A stretch of DNA of 27,241 nt. It comes from JBBDWJ01 sp040902925 (lineage in GTDB: Bacteria; Acidobacteriota; Terriglobia; Bryobacterales; UBA6623). A program made the translations under genes and the position numbers. A model generated the notes under the pieces. That model did no database searches and was not told the origin of the DNA. It was given only the letters and a program-made list of their open reading frames with translations. The stretch lies in contig JBBDWJ010000178.1 of assembly GCA_040902925.1 (NCBI GenBank), positions 1 through 27,241 of the forward strand. The letters are read 5' to 3'. Within the stretch, counting starts at the first letter, position 1, and the number at the start of each line of letters is the position of its first letter. This document shows, piece after piece, positions 8,102 through 17,043 of the stretch.

Positions 8102-8313
8102 TCTGGCGTTCCTCTCCAGCAGCGGGCCTGCCGAATGCAGCCTCTATTTTCTTGGACGTTATTGTAGACGAGCGAGGTTTCCATTCCAGTGTAGCAGCGG
8201 TCAAAATGCCGATCGTAGCCCTATCCCCGAGCCCGGTCGAAACTGCCGCGGCCCGCCGGCGCTGCTACGCCCGGACTGACGCCCGCAAGTCCGCTGCGCT
8301 ATTCTGCAAAACG

Positions 8314-11300
8314 ATGGACGCGCTGACCCAGTTGCCCGAAAACGTGGTCTTTCGGCAGCGCGCGCGTGCCCTCAAGAACCTGGAATCGCTGGCGCCGGTC
8401 GTTCCCCCGGCGGGCATCGGGAAGCTCAGCCGCTTCCTGCAGCAGATGCCCGACCCCGACTCCGCGCTGAACTACTTGCAGCGCTACCTGATCGAGGCAG
8501 GCCACTCCGCCGAGGCGGTTTTTCTCCCCAGCCGCCGCTTGCACGCGATGCTGGCCCTGTTCGCGCACAGCCATTTCCTCTCCGATGTGGTCGTGCGCCA
8601 TCCCGAGCTGATCGACTGGGCGCTCGACGAAGAACGTCTCTACCGCGTGCTTTCGAACGAAGAGATGTATTCGGCGCTGGGCTGGAGTCCCGCCGTGGCC
8701 GAGGACGCCCAGATCGCCCTGACGCTGGCGCGCTTCAAGCGCATGCATTTGATTCGCATCGCGCTGCGCGACCTGCTCGGTTTAGCAACCCTCGCGGAAG
8801 TGACCCTCGAGCTTTCCAATCTCGCCGACGCTATCATCCACGGGGCGCACGAATACCTGCGCCGCCAGCTCATCCAAAAGTTCGGCCGCCCGCTCTCGGA
8901 AGCGGATACAGGCCCCATCGAATGCCAGTTCGTCGTGCTCGGCTTGGGCAAGCTGGGCGGGGGCGAATTGAACTACAGCTCCGACATCGATCTGATGTAT
9001 CTCTACACCGGGGATGGCAACACAGCCGGGCCGATCCGCATTCCCAATAAGGACTTTATCCTCGAGCTGGCGAAACGGTTGACGACGATGCTCTCGATGA
9101 TGACCATGGAGGGTTTTTGCTACCGGGTCGATCTCCGGCTGCGCCCCGACGGCAACATGGGCGAGCTCGTCCTTCCTCTGCAAGCCGCTCTGGAGTATTA
9201 CCACCGGCGCGGGCGCGACTGGGAGTTGCAGATGCTCATCAAGGCGCGGCCCACCGCCGGGGCGGTCGGCTTGGGGCGCACCTTTCTGAAAATCGTCGAA
9301 CCGCTGATCTACCAGACGACCACCGATTTTTCCAACGTCGAGCGCGTGGCGGAAACTCGCGACCGCATTCAGGAAAAACTGCGGCGGCGCTCGAAACCGG
9401 GCCTCAACGTCAAGCTCGCCCGCGGCGGCATTCGCGACATCGAGTTTCTGGTGCAGTGCTTCCAACGGTTGTACGGCGGCAAAGACTCCTGGGTGCGCAG
9501 CGGCGGCACGCTGTTCGCGCTCCACCGCCTGCGCGATAAAGGCTATCTTTCGGTGCAAGACTACGCGCGCCTCGACTCCGCCTATCAGTTCCTGCGCACC
9601 GTCGAGCACCTCCTGCAGCTCGAAGACGACCGCCAGGTGCACACGCTGCCGTCAAGCAGCGATGCGCTCGCGCTGCTCACGCGCAAGGTGCGCGCGAAGC
9701 TGCTGGCTCGTCAAAGCGCTGACGACCTTACCCGCCAGGTCAAGCGCTATCTAAGCGACGTAACGGAGGTCTATGAGCGCGTCATCCACGCGCAGCGGCC
9801 CACGGCGACGGTGCCGTCCGAACAAGCCCCGAAGGAGCCGGATCGCGCGGCGGCCCGCTTCGGAATCAACGGTGATTCCGCCGCCGTCGAAGACATGCAA
9901 CATAGCTGGCGTACCCAGTTACGCCATCTGGAGCGCGAATCGCCCGCTCTGGCGCAGGCCGTCCGCGCGCTGCCGCTGCGGCGCGGACGCAAGCATTTCG
10001 AATACTTCCTCAATAAGATCGTTCCGCAGCCGTCTTTGCTCAAGGAGTTCGAGAGACTGCCCAAGTTGGTGGAATGCGTGGCGGATTTGATCGATCACAG
10101 CCCCTATCTGGCCGAGAACCTGATCCGCTACCCCGAAGACGTGCTCGATCTCAAGACCGTGGCGCAAGCCCCTAAATCGGATGGCGAAACGGGCGGCGAA
10201 GCGGGCGATTCGAAGGCCGCCGCGTTGGCGATGTTCGCCGCGTCGGAACGCGCCGGCATGCCCCTCGAGATGCGCGAGATGCTTGATGCGGGCGGCAGCC
10301 TTGAAGAGCGCTCGATGTGGTTGCGGCGCTTCTACCGGCGCCGCATGCTGCGTCTCCTAGCGGATAGTGTCTACCGCCGCAGGCCCATTTTCGCGACCCT
10401 CGCCAGCCAGAGCGACCTCGCCGATCACATCATTCAAGCCGCCTACGAAATCGCTGTCGACGCGCAGTGCCGCTCGACCGGCCAGCAGCGCCCGGCGTAC
10501 GCCCTGCGGGTCATCGCGCTCGGACGGCTCGGCACGCGCGAGTTCGACCTCGCTTCCGACGCCGATCTCGTTTTCGTGCTGCCCGACGAGGCTGCGTCCG
10601 AGAAGACCTGGTGGATCGACGTCGTCAATCGCATGATCGACGTCATCAGCAGCTATACGGTCGAAGGAATGATCTTCAGCGTCGATCCCCGCTTGCGGCC
10701 CATGGGGCGCGACGGCGAGCTGGTGCAGACCGAATCCGCCTACAAGAATTATTTCGACGGCCGGGCGCAGGCCTGGGAGGCGCTGACCTACATGAAGTCG
10801 CGGGCTGTCGCCGGAGACATCGAGGGCGGCACCCTGTTTCTGACCGCCCTGCAAGACGTGGATTGGCGCCGCTACGGCATGAGCGGCGACCTGGCGCGCC
10901 TGCTGCTCGACATGCGCAACAAGCTCGAGCGCGAGCAAGGCGCCCAGCGCCCCATCAAGGCCGGCGCCGGCGGCTACTACGACGTGGACTTCATCCTGAT
11001 GTATCTGCGTCTGCGCGACGCCGGCATTTTCTTCGAATCGCTGAGCACCCCCGAGCGGATCGAGATCATCCATACCACCGGCCGGTTGACCGCCAAGCAA
11101 GCGAGCAAGCTCCACGAAATCGCGGTCTTCTTCCGCGCGCTCGACCACGCCATTCGCATCTCAACCGGGCACTCGTCGAGCAAGATTCCCGCTTCTCTCT
11201 CCAAGCAGGAGATTCTGGCCGAGCTGATCGGGCGTTGGAGCAACATCGCGCCCGCCGCGCAACCCCTGCCGTCTTTCGTACAGCAGGTGCGCCAATCGAC

Positions 11301-11337
11301 GCGCACTCTGTTCCTGCAAATTTTTGAAATCGACTGA
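8314..11337 (+). CDS. glnE: Bifunctional glutamine synthetase adenylyltransferase/deadenylase
   Basis: GlnE controls glutamine synthetase by adding or removing AMP on a tyrosine in response to PII and glutamine. The 1007-residue chain has the two nucleotidyltransferase domains of the family. The first, with GLGKLGGGELNYSSDIDL at 210-227, carries the D224-x-D226 pair and corresponds to the N-terminal deadenylase half. The second, LGRLGTREFDLASDADLVF at about 736-754 with D749-x-D751, is the adenylylation half. Each is followed by a helical domain. The second motif departs from the usual GKLGG but keeps both aspartates. I chose ATG 8314 by comparison with the family N-terminus; the frame is open back to 8092, and ATG 8206 is possible. 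No glnA or glnB is nearby. Confidence 0.93.
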   Translation: MDALTQLPENVVFRQRARALKNLESLAPVVPPAGIGKLSRFLQQMPDPDSALNYLQRYLIEAGHSAEAVFLPSRRLHAMLALFAHSHFLSDVVVRHPELIDWALDEERLYRVLSNEEMYSALGWSPAVAEDAQIALTLARFKRMHLIRIALRDLLGLATLAEVTLELSNLADAIIHGAHEYLRRQLIQKFGRPLSEADTGPIECQFVVLGLGKLGGGELNYSSDIDLMYLYTGDGNTAGPIRIPNKDFILELAKRLTTMLSMMTMEGFCYRVDLRLRPDGNMGELVLPLQAALEYYHRRGRDWELQMLIKARPTAGAVGLGRTFLKIVEPLIYQTTTDFSNVERVAETRDRIQEKLRRRSKPGLNVKLARGGIRDIEFLVQCFQRLYGGKDSWVRSGGTLFALHRLRDKGYLSVQDYARLDSAYQFLRTVEHLLQLEDDRQVHTLPSSSDALALLTRKVRAKLLARQSADDLTRQVKRYLSDVTEVYERVIHAQRPTATVPSEQAPKEPDRAAARFGINGDSAAVEDMQHSWRTQLRHLERESPALAQAVRALPLRRGRKHFEYFLNKIVPQPSLLKEFERLPKLVECVADLIDHSPYLAENLIRYPEDVLDLKTVAQAPKSDGETGGEAGDSKAAALAMFAASERAGMPLEMREMLDAGGSLEERSMWLRRFYRRRMLRLLADSVYRRRPIFATLASQSDLADHIIQAAYEIAVDAQCRSTGQQRPAYALRVIALGRLGTREFDLASDADLVFVLPDEAASEKTWWIDVVNRMIDVISSYTVEGMIFSVDPRLRPMGRDGELVQTESAYKNYFDGRAQAWEALTYMKSRAVAGDIEGGTLFLTALQDVDWRRYGMSGDLARLLLDMRNKLEREQGAQRPIKAGAGGYYDVDFILMYLRLRDAGIFFESLSTPERIEIIHTTGRLTAKQASKLHEIAVFFRALDHAIRISTGHSSSKIPASLSKQEILAELIGRWSNIAPAAQPLPSFVQQVRQSTRTLFLQIFEID

Positions 11338-11359
11338 GCGGCAACCTGAAATTGGGGCT

Positions 11360-11692
11360 TTAGGATACCTGCGCCGACGCAAGAATCAGGGCCAGCAGGT
11401 TATAAGCCACCAGCCCGGCGAAGAAGATGTTGACCTTCCGCAGCAGTTTCTGGCGCGCGCTAACCGCGCAGTAGACGCCCATAGCGACCGCGACCACTTT
11501 AACCAGCACGAGCCCGGTCACTGGGTCCGGTCCCGCCGTCATCGCCCATCTCACAATCGGGTTGGACTCCGCGACGCCGTTCAGCAGGAAAGCAAGCGTG
11601 GTGAGAACGTCCAGCAGTTGAAGGTAAACGAATTGTGTTAGCACGCCCAAAAATCCCTCGCGGCTAGGAAGTACCACGTCCGCTGCGCGCAC
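11360..11692 (-). CDS. DUF5658-like small membrane protein
   Basis: A 110-residue protein with three or four membrane helices. The motifs YLQLLDVLTTLAFL, GVAESNPIVRW and a later LVKVVAVAM match the DUF5658 pattern (D-x-x-T-T, then E-x-N-P, then a lysine in a helix). Function unknown. The start is uncertain: GTG 11692 is the longest, but an internal GTG at residue 17, preceded by GAGGGA, also fits. It converges with glnE, 22 bp away. A small hairpin (CTTAGT/ACTAAG, 11728-11744) lies in the 100-bp gap before the HDOD gene. Confidence 0.72.
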   Translation of the reverse strand: MRAADVVLPSREGFLGVLTQFVYLQLLDVLTTLAFLLNGVAESNPIVRWAMTAGPDPVTGLVLVKVVAVAMGVYCAVSARQKLLRKVNIFFAGLVAYNLLALILASAQVS

Positions 11693-11791
11693 AGCCGGGG
11701 GGATCCGGCGCTAACAGGCTTGGTCGTCTTAGTTAACCACTAAGGGGGAAGCCTTAGCAAGGCTGTTATGGTACCGGTACTCGAAATCGAA

Positions 11792-12706
11792 TTAGTGGAA
11801 CACGTCGCGGATCGACTGGAATTCGTCCTTGAACCGCTCCAGGAGCTCCGGGAGGCTATCCTCGAGGCCGATCTGGCGAAATGCCTCATCGGGGGGCTCG
11901 GACGGGCGCTTTTCCGACGGCAGCACTTCCAGCCCGTAGGATTTCACGTACAGGTCCGAAGCGTGGACCAGGTGAGCCAGTGACACCGAGCCGCCGCCGT
12001 TGGACTCTTCAGGGCAGGAAGCCGGATCGTGGTGGTAGCGGCAGGCGTCGCGCACGGCCTGCGGCAGTTTCCATTTGTCGAGGACAATACCCGAGAGTTC
12101 CGAGTGGGTCACATGCAGCAGCTCTCTCTCCGACTCCTCAAACGAGCCCCCGCTTTCTTCCCAGTGCTCGAGCACGACGGGGACCATCTCGGGCAGGGTG
12201 GTAAACATCAGCAGCTTGCCAATGTCATGGAACAACCCGGCTGCAAAAGCCGCCTCGGGATCTTGCGAATGAGTGTAGTGGGCCAAAAACTGGGTCATGA
12301 TGGCGCAGCCGAGGGAATGCTGCGAGTAGTCGGCAAAAATATTCTTCGCCGGCAGCTTCGGCTTGGCCAGCATCTGGCGCATCGAAAACGCCATCGCCAG
12401 GTTGCGAACCGTGGCGAAGCCCAACAAGGTGACCGAATGGCGGATCGAGGAAACGCGGCTCGGCAGCCCATAGTAAGCCGAATTAACGCATCGCAGAACG
12501 CTGCCGCTGAGCACGGGGTCTTTCTCGATGATCGCGGCGATTTGCCCCGAGGTGCAGTTGGAGTCGTTGAGGATGCGCAACAACTGGTTCAGTACCGTGG
12601 GGAGCGGCGGCAGCAGGTGGACCGCCGAGAGTAGTTTCTTGCGGTAATCGGCCGACGCCAGCTTCGTTGGGGCAGACGGCGACCCCATGTGTCGTTGCGT
12701 GCTCAC
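11792..12706 (-). CDS. HDOD domain signalling protein
   Basis: A 304-residue cytoplasmic protein whose main part (about 30-225) is an HDOD domain: LPPLPTVLNQLLRILND, then IIEKDPVLSGSVLRCVNSAYYG, then VTLLGFATVRNL. HDOD proteins are HD-like and often serve c-di-GMP or stress signalling. Here GLFHDIGK keeps the His160-Asp161 pair, so it may retain some metal binding, although most HDOD proteins lack phosphodiesterase activity. The C-terminal 70 residues are acidic and unassigned. The start is GTG 12706 or ATG 12688; neither has a strong ribosome site. About 220 bp upstream to the next gene is free of coding signal, apart from a CCTTGCC/GGCAAGG stem at 12782-12812. Confidence 0.88.
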   Translation of the reverse strand: MSTQRHMGSPSAPTKLASADYRKKLLSAVHLLPPLPTVLNQLLRILNDSNCTSGQIAAIIEKDPVLSGSVLRCVNSAYYGLPSRVSSIRHSVTLLGFATVRNLAMAFSMRQMLAKPKLPAKNIFADYSQHSLGCAIMTQFLAHYTHSQDPEAAFAAGLFHDIGKLLMFTTLPEMVPVVLEHWEESGGSFEESERELLHVTHSELSGIVLDKWKLPQAVRDACRYHHDPASCPEESNGGGSVSLAHLVHASDLYVKSYGLEVLPSEKRPSEPPDEAFRQIGLEDSLPELLERFKDEFQSIRDVFH

Positions 12707-12925
12707 GGTTCGCGACAGACTCTTAGATCAATATCGGCCGGGAACCCGAAAAACCTGATCCAGGGGTGCCAACCGGATGGGCCTTGCCTGCATCGGGGTA
12801 GCTCTGGCAAGGTCCTGCTGATCAATGACTTGGAAAGGCTTATGGCCGGCCGGCCCGGACACCTGCTGGCCGCCCGGGCGGAACAGGAGCGGAAGCTGCC
12901 CGGCCTTGCGTCGGCGTCTCGCTGG

Positions 12926-13837
12926 TTATTGGCTCACGGCTTGGCGCAAGGCCTCTTCCAACTTGGGGTGCTGGAATCGGAATCCGAGGGCCTGGGTGGC
13001 CTTGGGCCGGACCCGCTTGCTGGAAAGCAGCTCGGTCGAGAATCCGCCCAAGATGATCCGGAGGGCGAAAGCCGGGGCGGGCAGAAAGGCCGGCCGCCCC
13101 AGCACGCGCCCCAGCGTTTTCGCGAAATCTTTTTGGCGCGCCGGCTCGGGCGCCACCCCGTTGACGACGCCGCTGAACTCCGGGTGCTCGATCAGGAACA
13201 AGATCAGCGCCACCAGGTCGTCGCGATGAATCCACGACCACCATTGCTTGCCCGCGCCGAGCGGGCCGCCGGCGCCGAACTTGAACGGAGTCAGCATCGC
13301 CCCTAACGCGCCGCCCCCGGGACCCAGAACGATCCCCACCCGAACACGCGCCGAGCGCACGCCGCCCCACTCGACTTTGGCGGCCTCTTTTTCCCACTGC
13401 TGGCAGACATCGGCCAGAAAATCCGTGCCGGGGGCGGACTCTTCGGTGAGATCTTCCTCGCCGCGGTCCCCGTAGTAGCCGATAGCGCTGGCGGAAATCA
13501 TCGCTTGCGGCTTCGTTTCGAGGCGCACAATTGTCTTGACGAGGTTGGCCGTGCCGAGCACGCGGCTGTCGCGGATGGCCTGTTTTTTTTCTTCCGTCCA
13601 AATTCCGGTGACGGTCTCTCCAGCGAGATGAACTATGGCGTCGACGCCCTGAAATGCCCCCGCGTCGGGAGGCCCCTGGAGCGGGTCCCAGGCGTGTGCT
13701 CGTTCGAGAAGCGGCAGTTTGCGTTGGGTGGCTTCGGCATCCCGCGACAGCGCCACCACGTTGTGGCCCTGATGGTGGAACCGGTCCACGAGCCGCCGCC
13801 CGACAAAACCGGTTGCCCCGGTGACCAAGATTCTCAT
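12926..13837 (-). CDS. TIGR01777-family NAD(P)-dependent epimerase (YfcH-like)
   Basis: A 303-residue short-chain epimerase/dehydratase of the TIGR01777/DUF1731 group. The N-terminus MRILVTGATGFVGRR is the Rossmann dinucleotide-binding loop. SASAIGYYGDRGEEDLTE carries the family's serine and Y-Y-G segment, and WSWIHRDDLVALI is another family block. The C-terminal FALRIILG and KATQALGFRFQHPKLEEAL form the DUF1731 tail. The ATG at 13837 has GAGGAGG just upstream; the frame stays open to 13897. The substrate of this family is unknown, though members often sit near cell-division or sugar genes. It is divergent from the GT-PGT fusion. Confidence 0.93.
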   Translation of the reverse strand: MRILVTGATGFVGRRLVDRFHHQGHNVVALSRDAEATQRKLPLLERAHAWDPLQGPPDAGAFQGVDAIVHLAGETVTGIWTEEKKQAIRDSRVLGTANLVKTIVRLETKPQAMISASAIGYYGDRGEEDLTEESAPGTDFLADVCQQWEKEAAKVEWGGVRSARVRVGIVLGPGGGALGAMLTPFKFGAGGPLGAGKQWWSWIHRDDLVALILFLIEHPEFSGVVNGVAPEPARQKDFAKTLGRVLGRPAFLPAPAFALRIILGGFSTELLSSKRVRPKATQALGFRFQHPKLEEALRQAVSQ

Positions 13838-13852
13838 CGAGTCCTCCTCAGG
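13838..13852 (-). promoter_or_regulatory. Shine-Dalgarno inside a small hairpin
   Basis: On the minus strand the ribosome site of the epimerase gene lies in CCTCCTGAGGAGG, a 5-bp GC stem with a 3-base loop six bases before the ATG. The complementary arm could hide the Shine-Dalgarno sequence and lower or tune translation. This is a sequence observation; no effect is shown. Confidence 0.35.
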
Positions 13853-13959
13853 AGGGGGCTTCGGCCCTCCGCCTGCGGTGCCGCCACATTCTCTCAAAAT
13901 CGAAAGCGGGTCGTATACCTAAAGTCATAGGCGCTTAATCCGATCTTGGCTATGGAGAG

Positions 13960-15996
13960 ATGATTTACGGCGAGATGGTTTCCCAGGATCAACAGGCCGA
14001 TGGGCGTTTGCTCACCCTCGATCCCGCCGCATGTCCCAGCGACGCGGCTGACGGGCCTCGCCAAGCCGCCGCGGCCGGCGAGAGTAGTCGCCAAGCAGAC
14101 CGGATTCTCTACGTGCTGACCGCGCCTTTTGGTCTCGAAAAGACGCTCGGCGGACAGTTGCGCTACCTCCGAAACGCCGGCTTTGAGCCCTGGTTCGCCT
14201 GTTCCGCGGGTGAGGAGCTAGAGCCGTTCGCGCGCCGGGAAGGAGTTCAAGGCCAAGCCATCCCGATAGAGCGCGAAATTGCCGTTATAGCGGATCTCAG
14301 GGCTTTGTGGCGGCTGTGGCGGCTGATGCGGCGCGTCAAGCCACGGATCTCCAACGTGAGCGCCCCCAAGGCCGGCCTGCTGGGCGGTCTGGCCGCCTGG
14401 CTGGCGGGCGTTCCCTGCCGGGTTTATACCCTGCGAGGGCTGCGCTTGGAGACCGCTCAGGGAGCGAAATATGCGCTTCTGTGGGCCGCGGAATGGCTGG
14501 CCTGCCGGCTGGCGCATCGCATCCTCTGCGTGGGCAGCCGGCTTGCGGAACGCGTCGTCGAGTTGCGGCTGGCGCGGGCGGAGCAGCTGGTTATCCTGGG
14601 CCCGGGCAGCTCAAACGGCGTGGATGCGCGGCGCTTCGAACCCGGCAACCCAGCGCGGATCGCGGATTTGCGCCGTCAGTGGGCTATTCCCGGCGGCGCT
14701 CCCGTACTCGGTTTTGTCGGCCGCATTACTCATGACAAGGGCATTGCCGAGTTGGTTGCGGCCTACTATTTGTTGCGTGAGCGCCGGCCACGGCTCCGGC
14801 TGCTGTTGGTGGGCTGCCTGGAAGCCGGCGACCCGGTCCCGGCTGTTGCGCGTGAGGCGATCGAGAACGACCCCGGCATCGTCGTAACAGGATTTTTGGA
14901 CGATCCCGCGGAGTACTACCAGCTCATGGACGTCGTGGCGCTGCCGACCTACCGGGAAGGCTATCCGACCGTCGCCCTGGAGGCCGCTGCCGCCGGACGC
15001 CCATTTGTGACAACAACGGTAACGGGAGCGGCCGAAGCCGTCGAGCACGGCGAGACCGGGTTACTCGTGCCGCCGGGCGACAGCCCTGCCTTGGCGGAAG
15101 CCGTGGCCTGGCTGTTCGACAACCCGGAAGCTGCGGCCACGATGGCCGGGCGGGCGCGGCACAGAGTCGTCCAAGAGTTTTCCCAGCAGCGCGTCTGGAA
15201 AGCCGTCGAAGCTTTTTACCGCGAGTTGTTGCGCGAACAGCATGGCCAAGCCGGGCGCCCTGTCCCAACGGATAAAACAGACCCAACCGTTCCAACAGAC
15301 CTGAATGCTCCGAAAATCGCCGCCGTTGTGGGCGGGCGAGGTCCTGACGCCGGACCGCCGGGGGAACGGCCTGTCAGCAGCGAGTGGGCGCTGAGTCGCC
15401 GCAAACGGGCTCTCGACATTCTGGTCGCGGGGCGCGGCCTGGTGATGGCCGCGCCTCTTTTGCTACTCGCGGCGGCGGGCATCTTGATGGCCATGGGAAG
15501 GCCGCTGTTGTTTCGCCAGGTGCGCCTGGGGATAGCGGAACAGCGCTTTGTGATTTACAAGTTGCGCACGATGGCTGAGGCGGATGTTCCCGGCCCGTGC
15601 GGCGAGGCGCAGCGGCTGACCCGCTTAGGTAGACTGCTACGGCGCTGGAGTCTCGACGAGCTGCCCCAACTGGCGAACGTGCTGCGCGGCGAAATGAGCT
15701 TGGTTGGGCCGCGCCCGCTGCCGCTCGAATACGGCGAGCGCTACAGCGCCCGCCAGCGCCGCCGCCACGACGTCAAGCCCGGCATCACTGGCTGGGCGCA
15801 GGCGAGCGGGCGCAACACGCTGAGCTGGGAGCAGCGTTTCGAGCTCGACCTGTGGTACGCCGGGCATGCCAGCCTGGGGCTGGATTTGCGAATTCTTGCG
15901 CGTAGCATGGGGCTCGTTTTCAGTGGCGCGGGCGTCGCTCCCAAAGACGCTGCGTTGATGCCGGAGTTCCTGGGTGATCCGAACAACTCGATTTGA
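13960..15996 (+). CDS. Fused GT4 glycosyltransferase and phosphoglycosyltransferase (GT-PGT)
   Basis: A 678-residue chain with two enzymes. Residues about 48-430 form a GT-B glycosyltransferase of family 4: ILYVLTAPFGLEKTLGGQLR at the N-lobe, VLGFVGRITHDKGI in the C-lobe, and an E-x7-E motif at Glu333/Glu341 in REGYPTVALE. A Pro/Thr linker (VPTDKTDPTVPTD) leads to a PglC/WbaP-type phosphoglycosyltransferase at about 479-678. That part has KRALDIL, a hydrophobic membrane hairpin with AAPLLLL, KLRTM, the catalytic Asp566-Glu567 in LDELPQLANVLRG, and SLVGPRPLP. It would put a sugar phosphate on undecaprenyl phosphate at the inner membrane, and the GT4 half would add the next sugar. ATG 13960 has GGAGAG unusually close; ATG 13975 is an alternative. 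The methyltransferase and ATP-grasp genes follow. Confidence 0.9.
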   Translation: MIYGEMVSQDQQADGRLLTLDPAACPSDAADGPRQAAAAGESSRQADRILYVLTAPFGLEKTLGGQLRYLRNAGFEPWFACSAGEELEPFARREGVQGQAIPIEREIAVIADLRALWRLWRLMRRVKPRISNVSAPKAGLLGGLAAWLAGVPCRVYTLRGLRLETAQGAKYALLWAAEWLACRLAHRILCVGSRLAERVVELRLARAEQLVILGPGSSNGVDARRFEPGNPARIADLRRQWAIPGGAPVLGFVGRITHDKGIAELVAAYYLLRERRPRLRLLLVGCLEAGDPVPAVAREAIENDPGIVVTGFLDDPAEYYQLMDVVALPTYREGYPTVALEAAAAGRPFVTTTVTGAAEAVEHGETGLLVPPGDSPALAEAVAWLFDNPEAAATMAGRARHRVVQEFSQQRVWKAVEAFYRELLREQHGQAGRPVPTDKTDPTVPTDLNAPKIAAVVGGRGPDAGPPGERPVSSEWALSRRKRALDILVAGRGLVMAAPLLLLAAAGILMAMGRPLLFRQVRLGIAEQRFVIYKLRTMAEADVPGPCGEAQRLTRLGRLLRRWSLDELPQLANVLRGEMSLVGPRPLPLEYGERYSARQRRRHDVKPGITGWAQASGRNTLSWEQRFELDLWYAGHASLGLDLRILARSMGLVFSGAGVAPKDAALMPEFLGDPNNSI

Positions 15997-16128
15997 GGTT
16001 CGCCGGCCTGAGGCTTGCCGCCTCAAAGCGCCGTGCGACGAGACGAATCGGCACGTCGCGTCGCGCGTCGCGGCGCAGGTCGCGTTGGCCCCCGATCGGA
16101 GACGTGTTAGCGCCCTGGGGTTGAACTC

Positions 16129-17043
16129 ATGGGGTTGAACTTGACGGCGGCAAGCAGCGAGCCGGCTCCGCCCTGCTGGCGAGTTGTCGGGGGCCGGCTC
16201 CGCGCCAGGAGCTGCTCCTCCCAGGTCGCGTCTCTACCGTGCGGCGAGGTCTCACGGCCCGCCCCGGTCGAGGCCTGTCGGCTTCCAGGCGTGCCCACGC
16301 CGGGAGCGGTGCAGCGTAAGCCGTTGCAGGGCAAGCCGATGCAGGCCAAGCCCGGCCGGCTCGACGTTCGATTTCCAGCCCTGCGCTCGTTTCTCGTGGG
16401 CCGCGTCTACGCGACACACAACCATAGCCCGGCCGTGCGCCTCGCGCTGGCGGACATGCTTGCGGAGCTGGAGCGAAGCGGAGAGTGGGGCCTCGATGCC
16501 GGGGCCGGCCAGAAGAAAATGCATCCGCGCCTGTTAGCCATCGACATCAGTCCGAATGCCACGGTCGACTGCCTGGCCTCGGCCGAGGCGCTTCCCTTTC
16601 GAACAGCGAGCCTGGGTCTGGTCGTCAGCCAGGAAGTGGTCGAGCACCTTGCTGACCCCTGGAGGGCCGTGGCCGAGGCGGCGCGCGTTCTCAAGCCGGG
16701 CGGCAGACTCTATCTACAGGCGCCCTTTGTCATTGGCTACCACGCCAGCCCTCGCGACTACTGGCGGTTCACCGGCGAGGGGTTGGAACAACTGCTGGCG
16801 TCGGCGGGCCTCCTGATCGAACGCCTCGAGCCCGCGGTCGGCGCCGGCAGCGGCATGTATCGCATCGCCGTAGAGTTTTGGGCAGTGCTCGCGGCGGCAG
16901 CGTGGCCGCGTCTCTATTTGCCGGTCAAGGCGCTGGGGGTGATTCTGTTGCGCCCGCTGTGTTTCGCGGATCGTCTGGCCGCGTCGGGTTCCGCCGCTCA
17001 CCGCATCCCGGGCGGCTATTTCGCGGTCGCGGTCAAGCCGTAA
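16129..17043 (+). CDS. Class I SAM-dependent methyltransferase
   Basis: The core at about 90-304 is a methyltransferase-11-type Rossmann fold: WGLDAGAG (motif I, shortened), LLAIDIS with the ribose-binding aspartate, SAEALPF, SQEVVEHLADPWRAVAEAAR, and VLKPGGRLYLQAPFV. DYWRFTGEGLEQLL after the core is typical of methyltransferases in polysaccharide clusters. The target is probably a sugar or lipid-linked intermediate, which is inference. The first 70 residues look like translated non-coding DNA, and a 14-bp tandem duplication (GGGGTTGAACT at 16117 and 16131) overlaps the ATG. ATG 16339 may therefore be the real start, giving 234 residues. The stop codon overlaps the next ATG (TAATG), so translation is probably coupled to the ATP-grasp gene. 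Confidence 0.82.
   Translation: MGLNLTAASSEPAPPCWRVVGGRLRARSCSSQVASLPCGEVSRPAPVEACRLPGVPTPGAVQRKPLQGKPMQAKPGRLDVRFPALRSFLVGRVYATHNHSPAVRLALADMLAELERSGEWGLDAGAGQKKMHPRLLAIDISPNATVDCLASAEALPFRTASLGLVVSQEVVEHLADPWRAVAEAARVLKPGGRLYLQAPFVIGYHASPRDYWRFTGEGLEQLLASAGLLIERLEPAVGAGSGMYRIAVEFWAVLAAAAWPRLYLPVKALGVILLRPLCFADRLAASGSAAHRIPGGYFAVAVKP

Noticed and set aside
10357..11327. Long frames on both strands inside glnE
   Set aside because: Both overlap the second catalytic half of GlnE, whose motifs are conserved in the main frame.
12707..12925. Possible c-di-GMP riboswitch in the HDOD gene leader
   Set aside because: A 7-bp stem is present but the conserved GEMM core and receptor bases are not; it stays only a noted stem.
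12689..13306. 205-residue plus-strand frame upstream of and opposite the epimerase gene
   Set aside because: Mostly antisense to the TIGR01777 gene; the part before it is low-complexity and lacks motifs.
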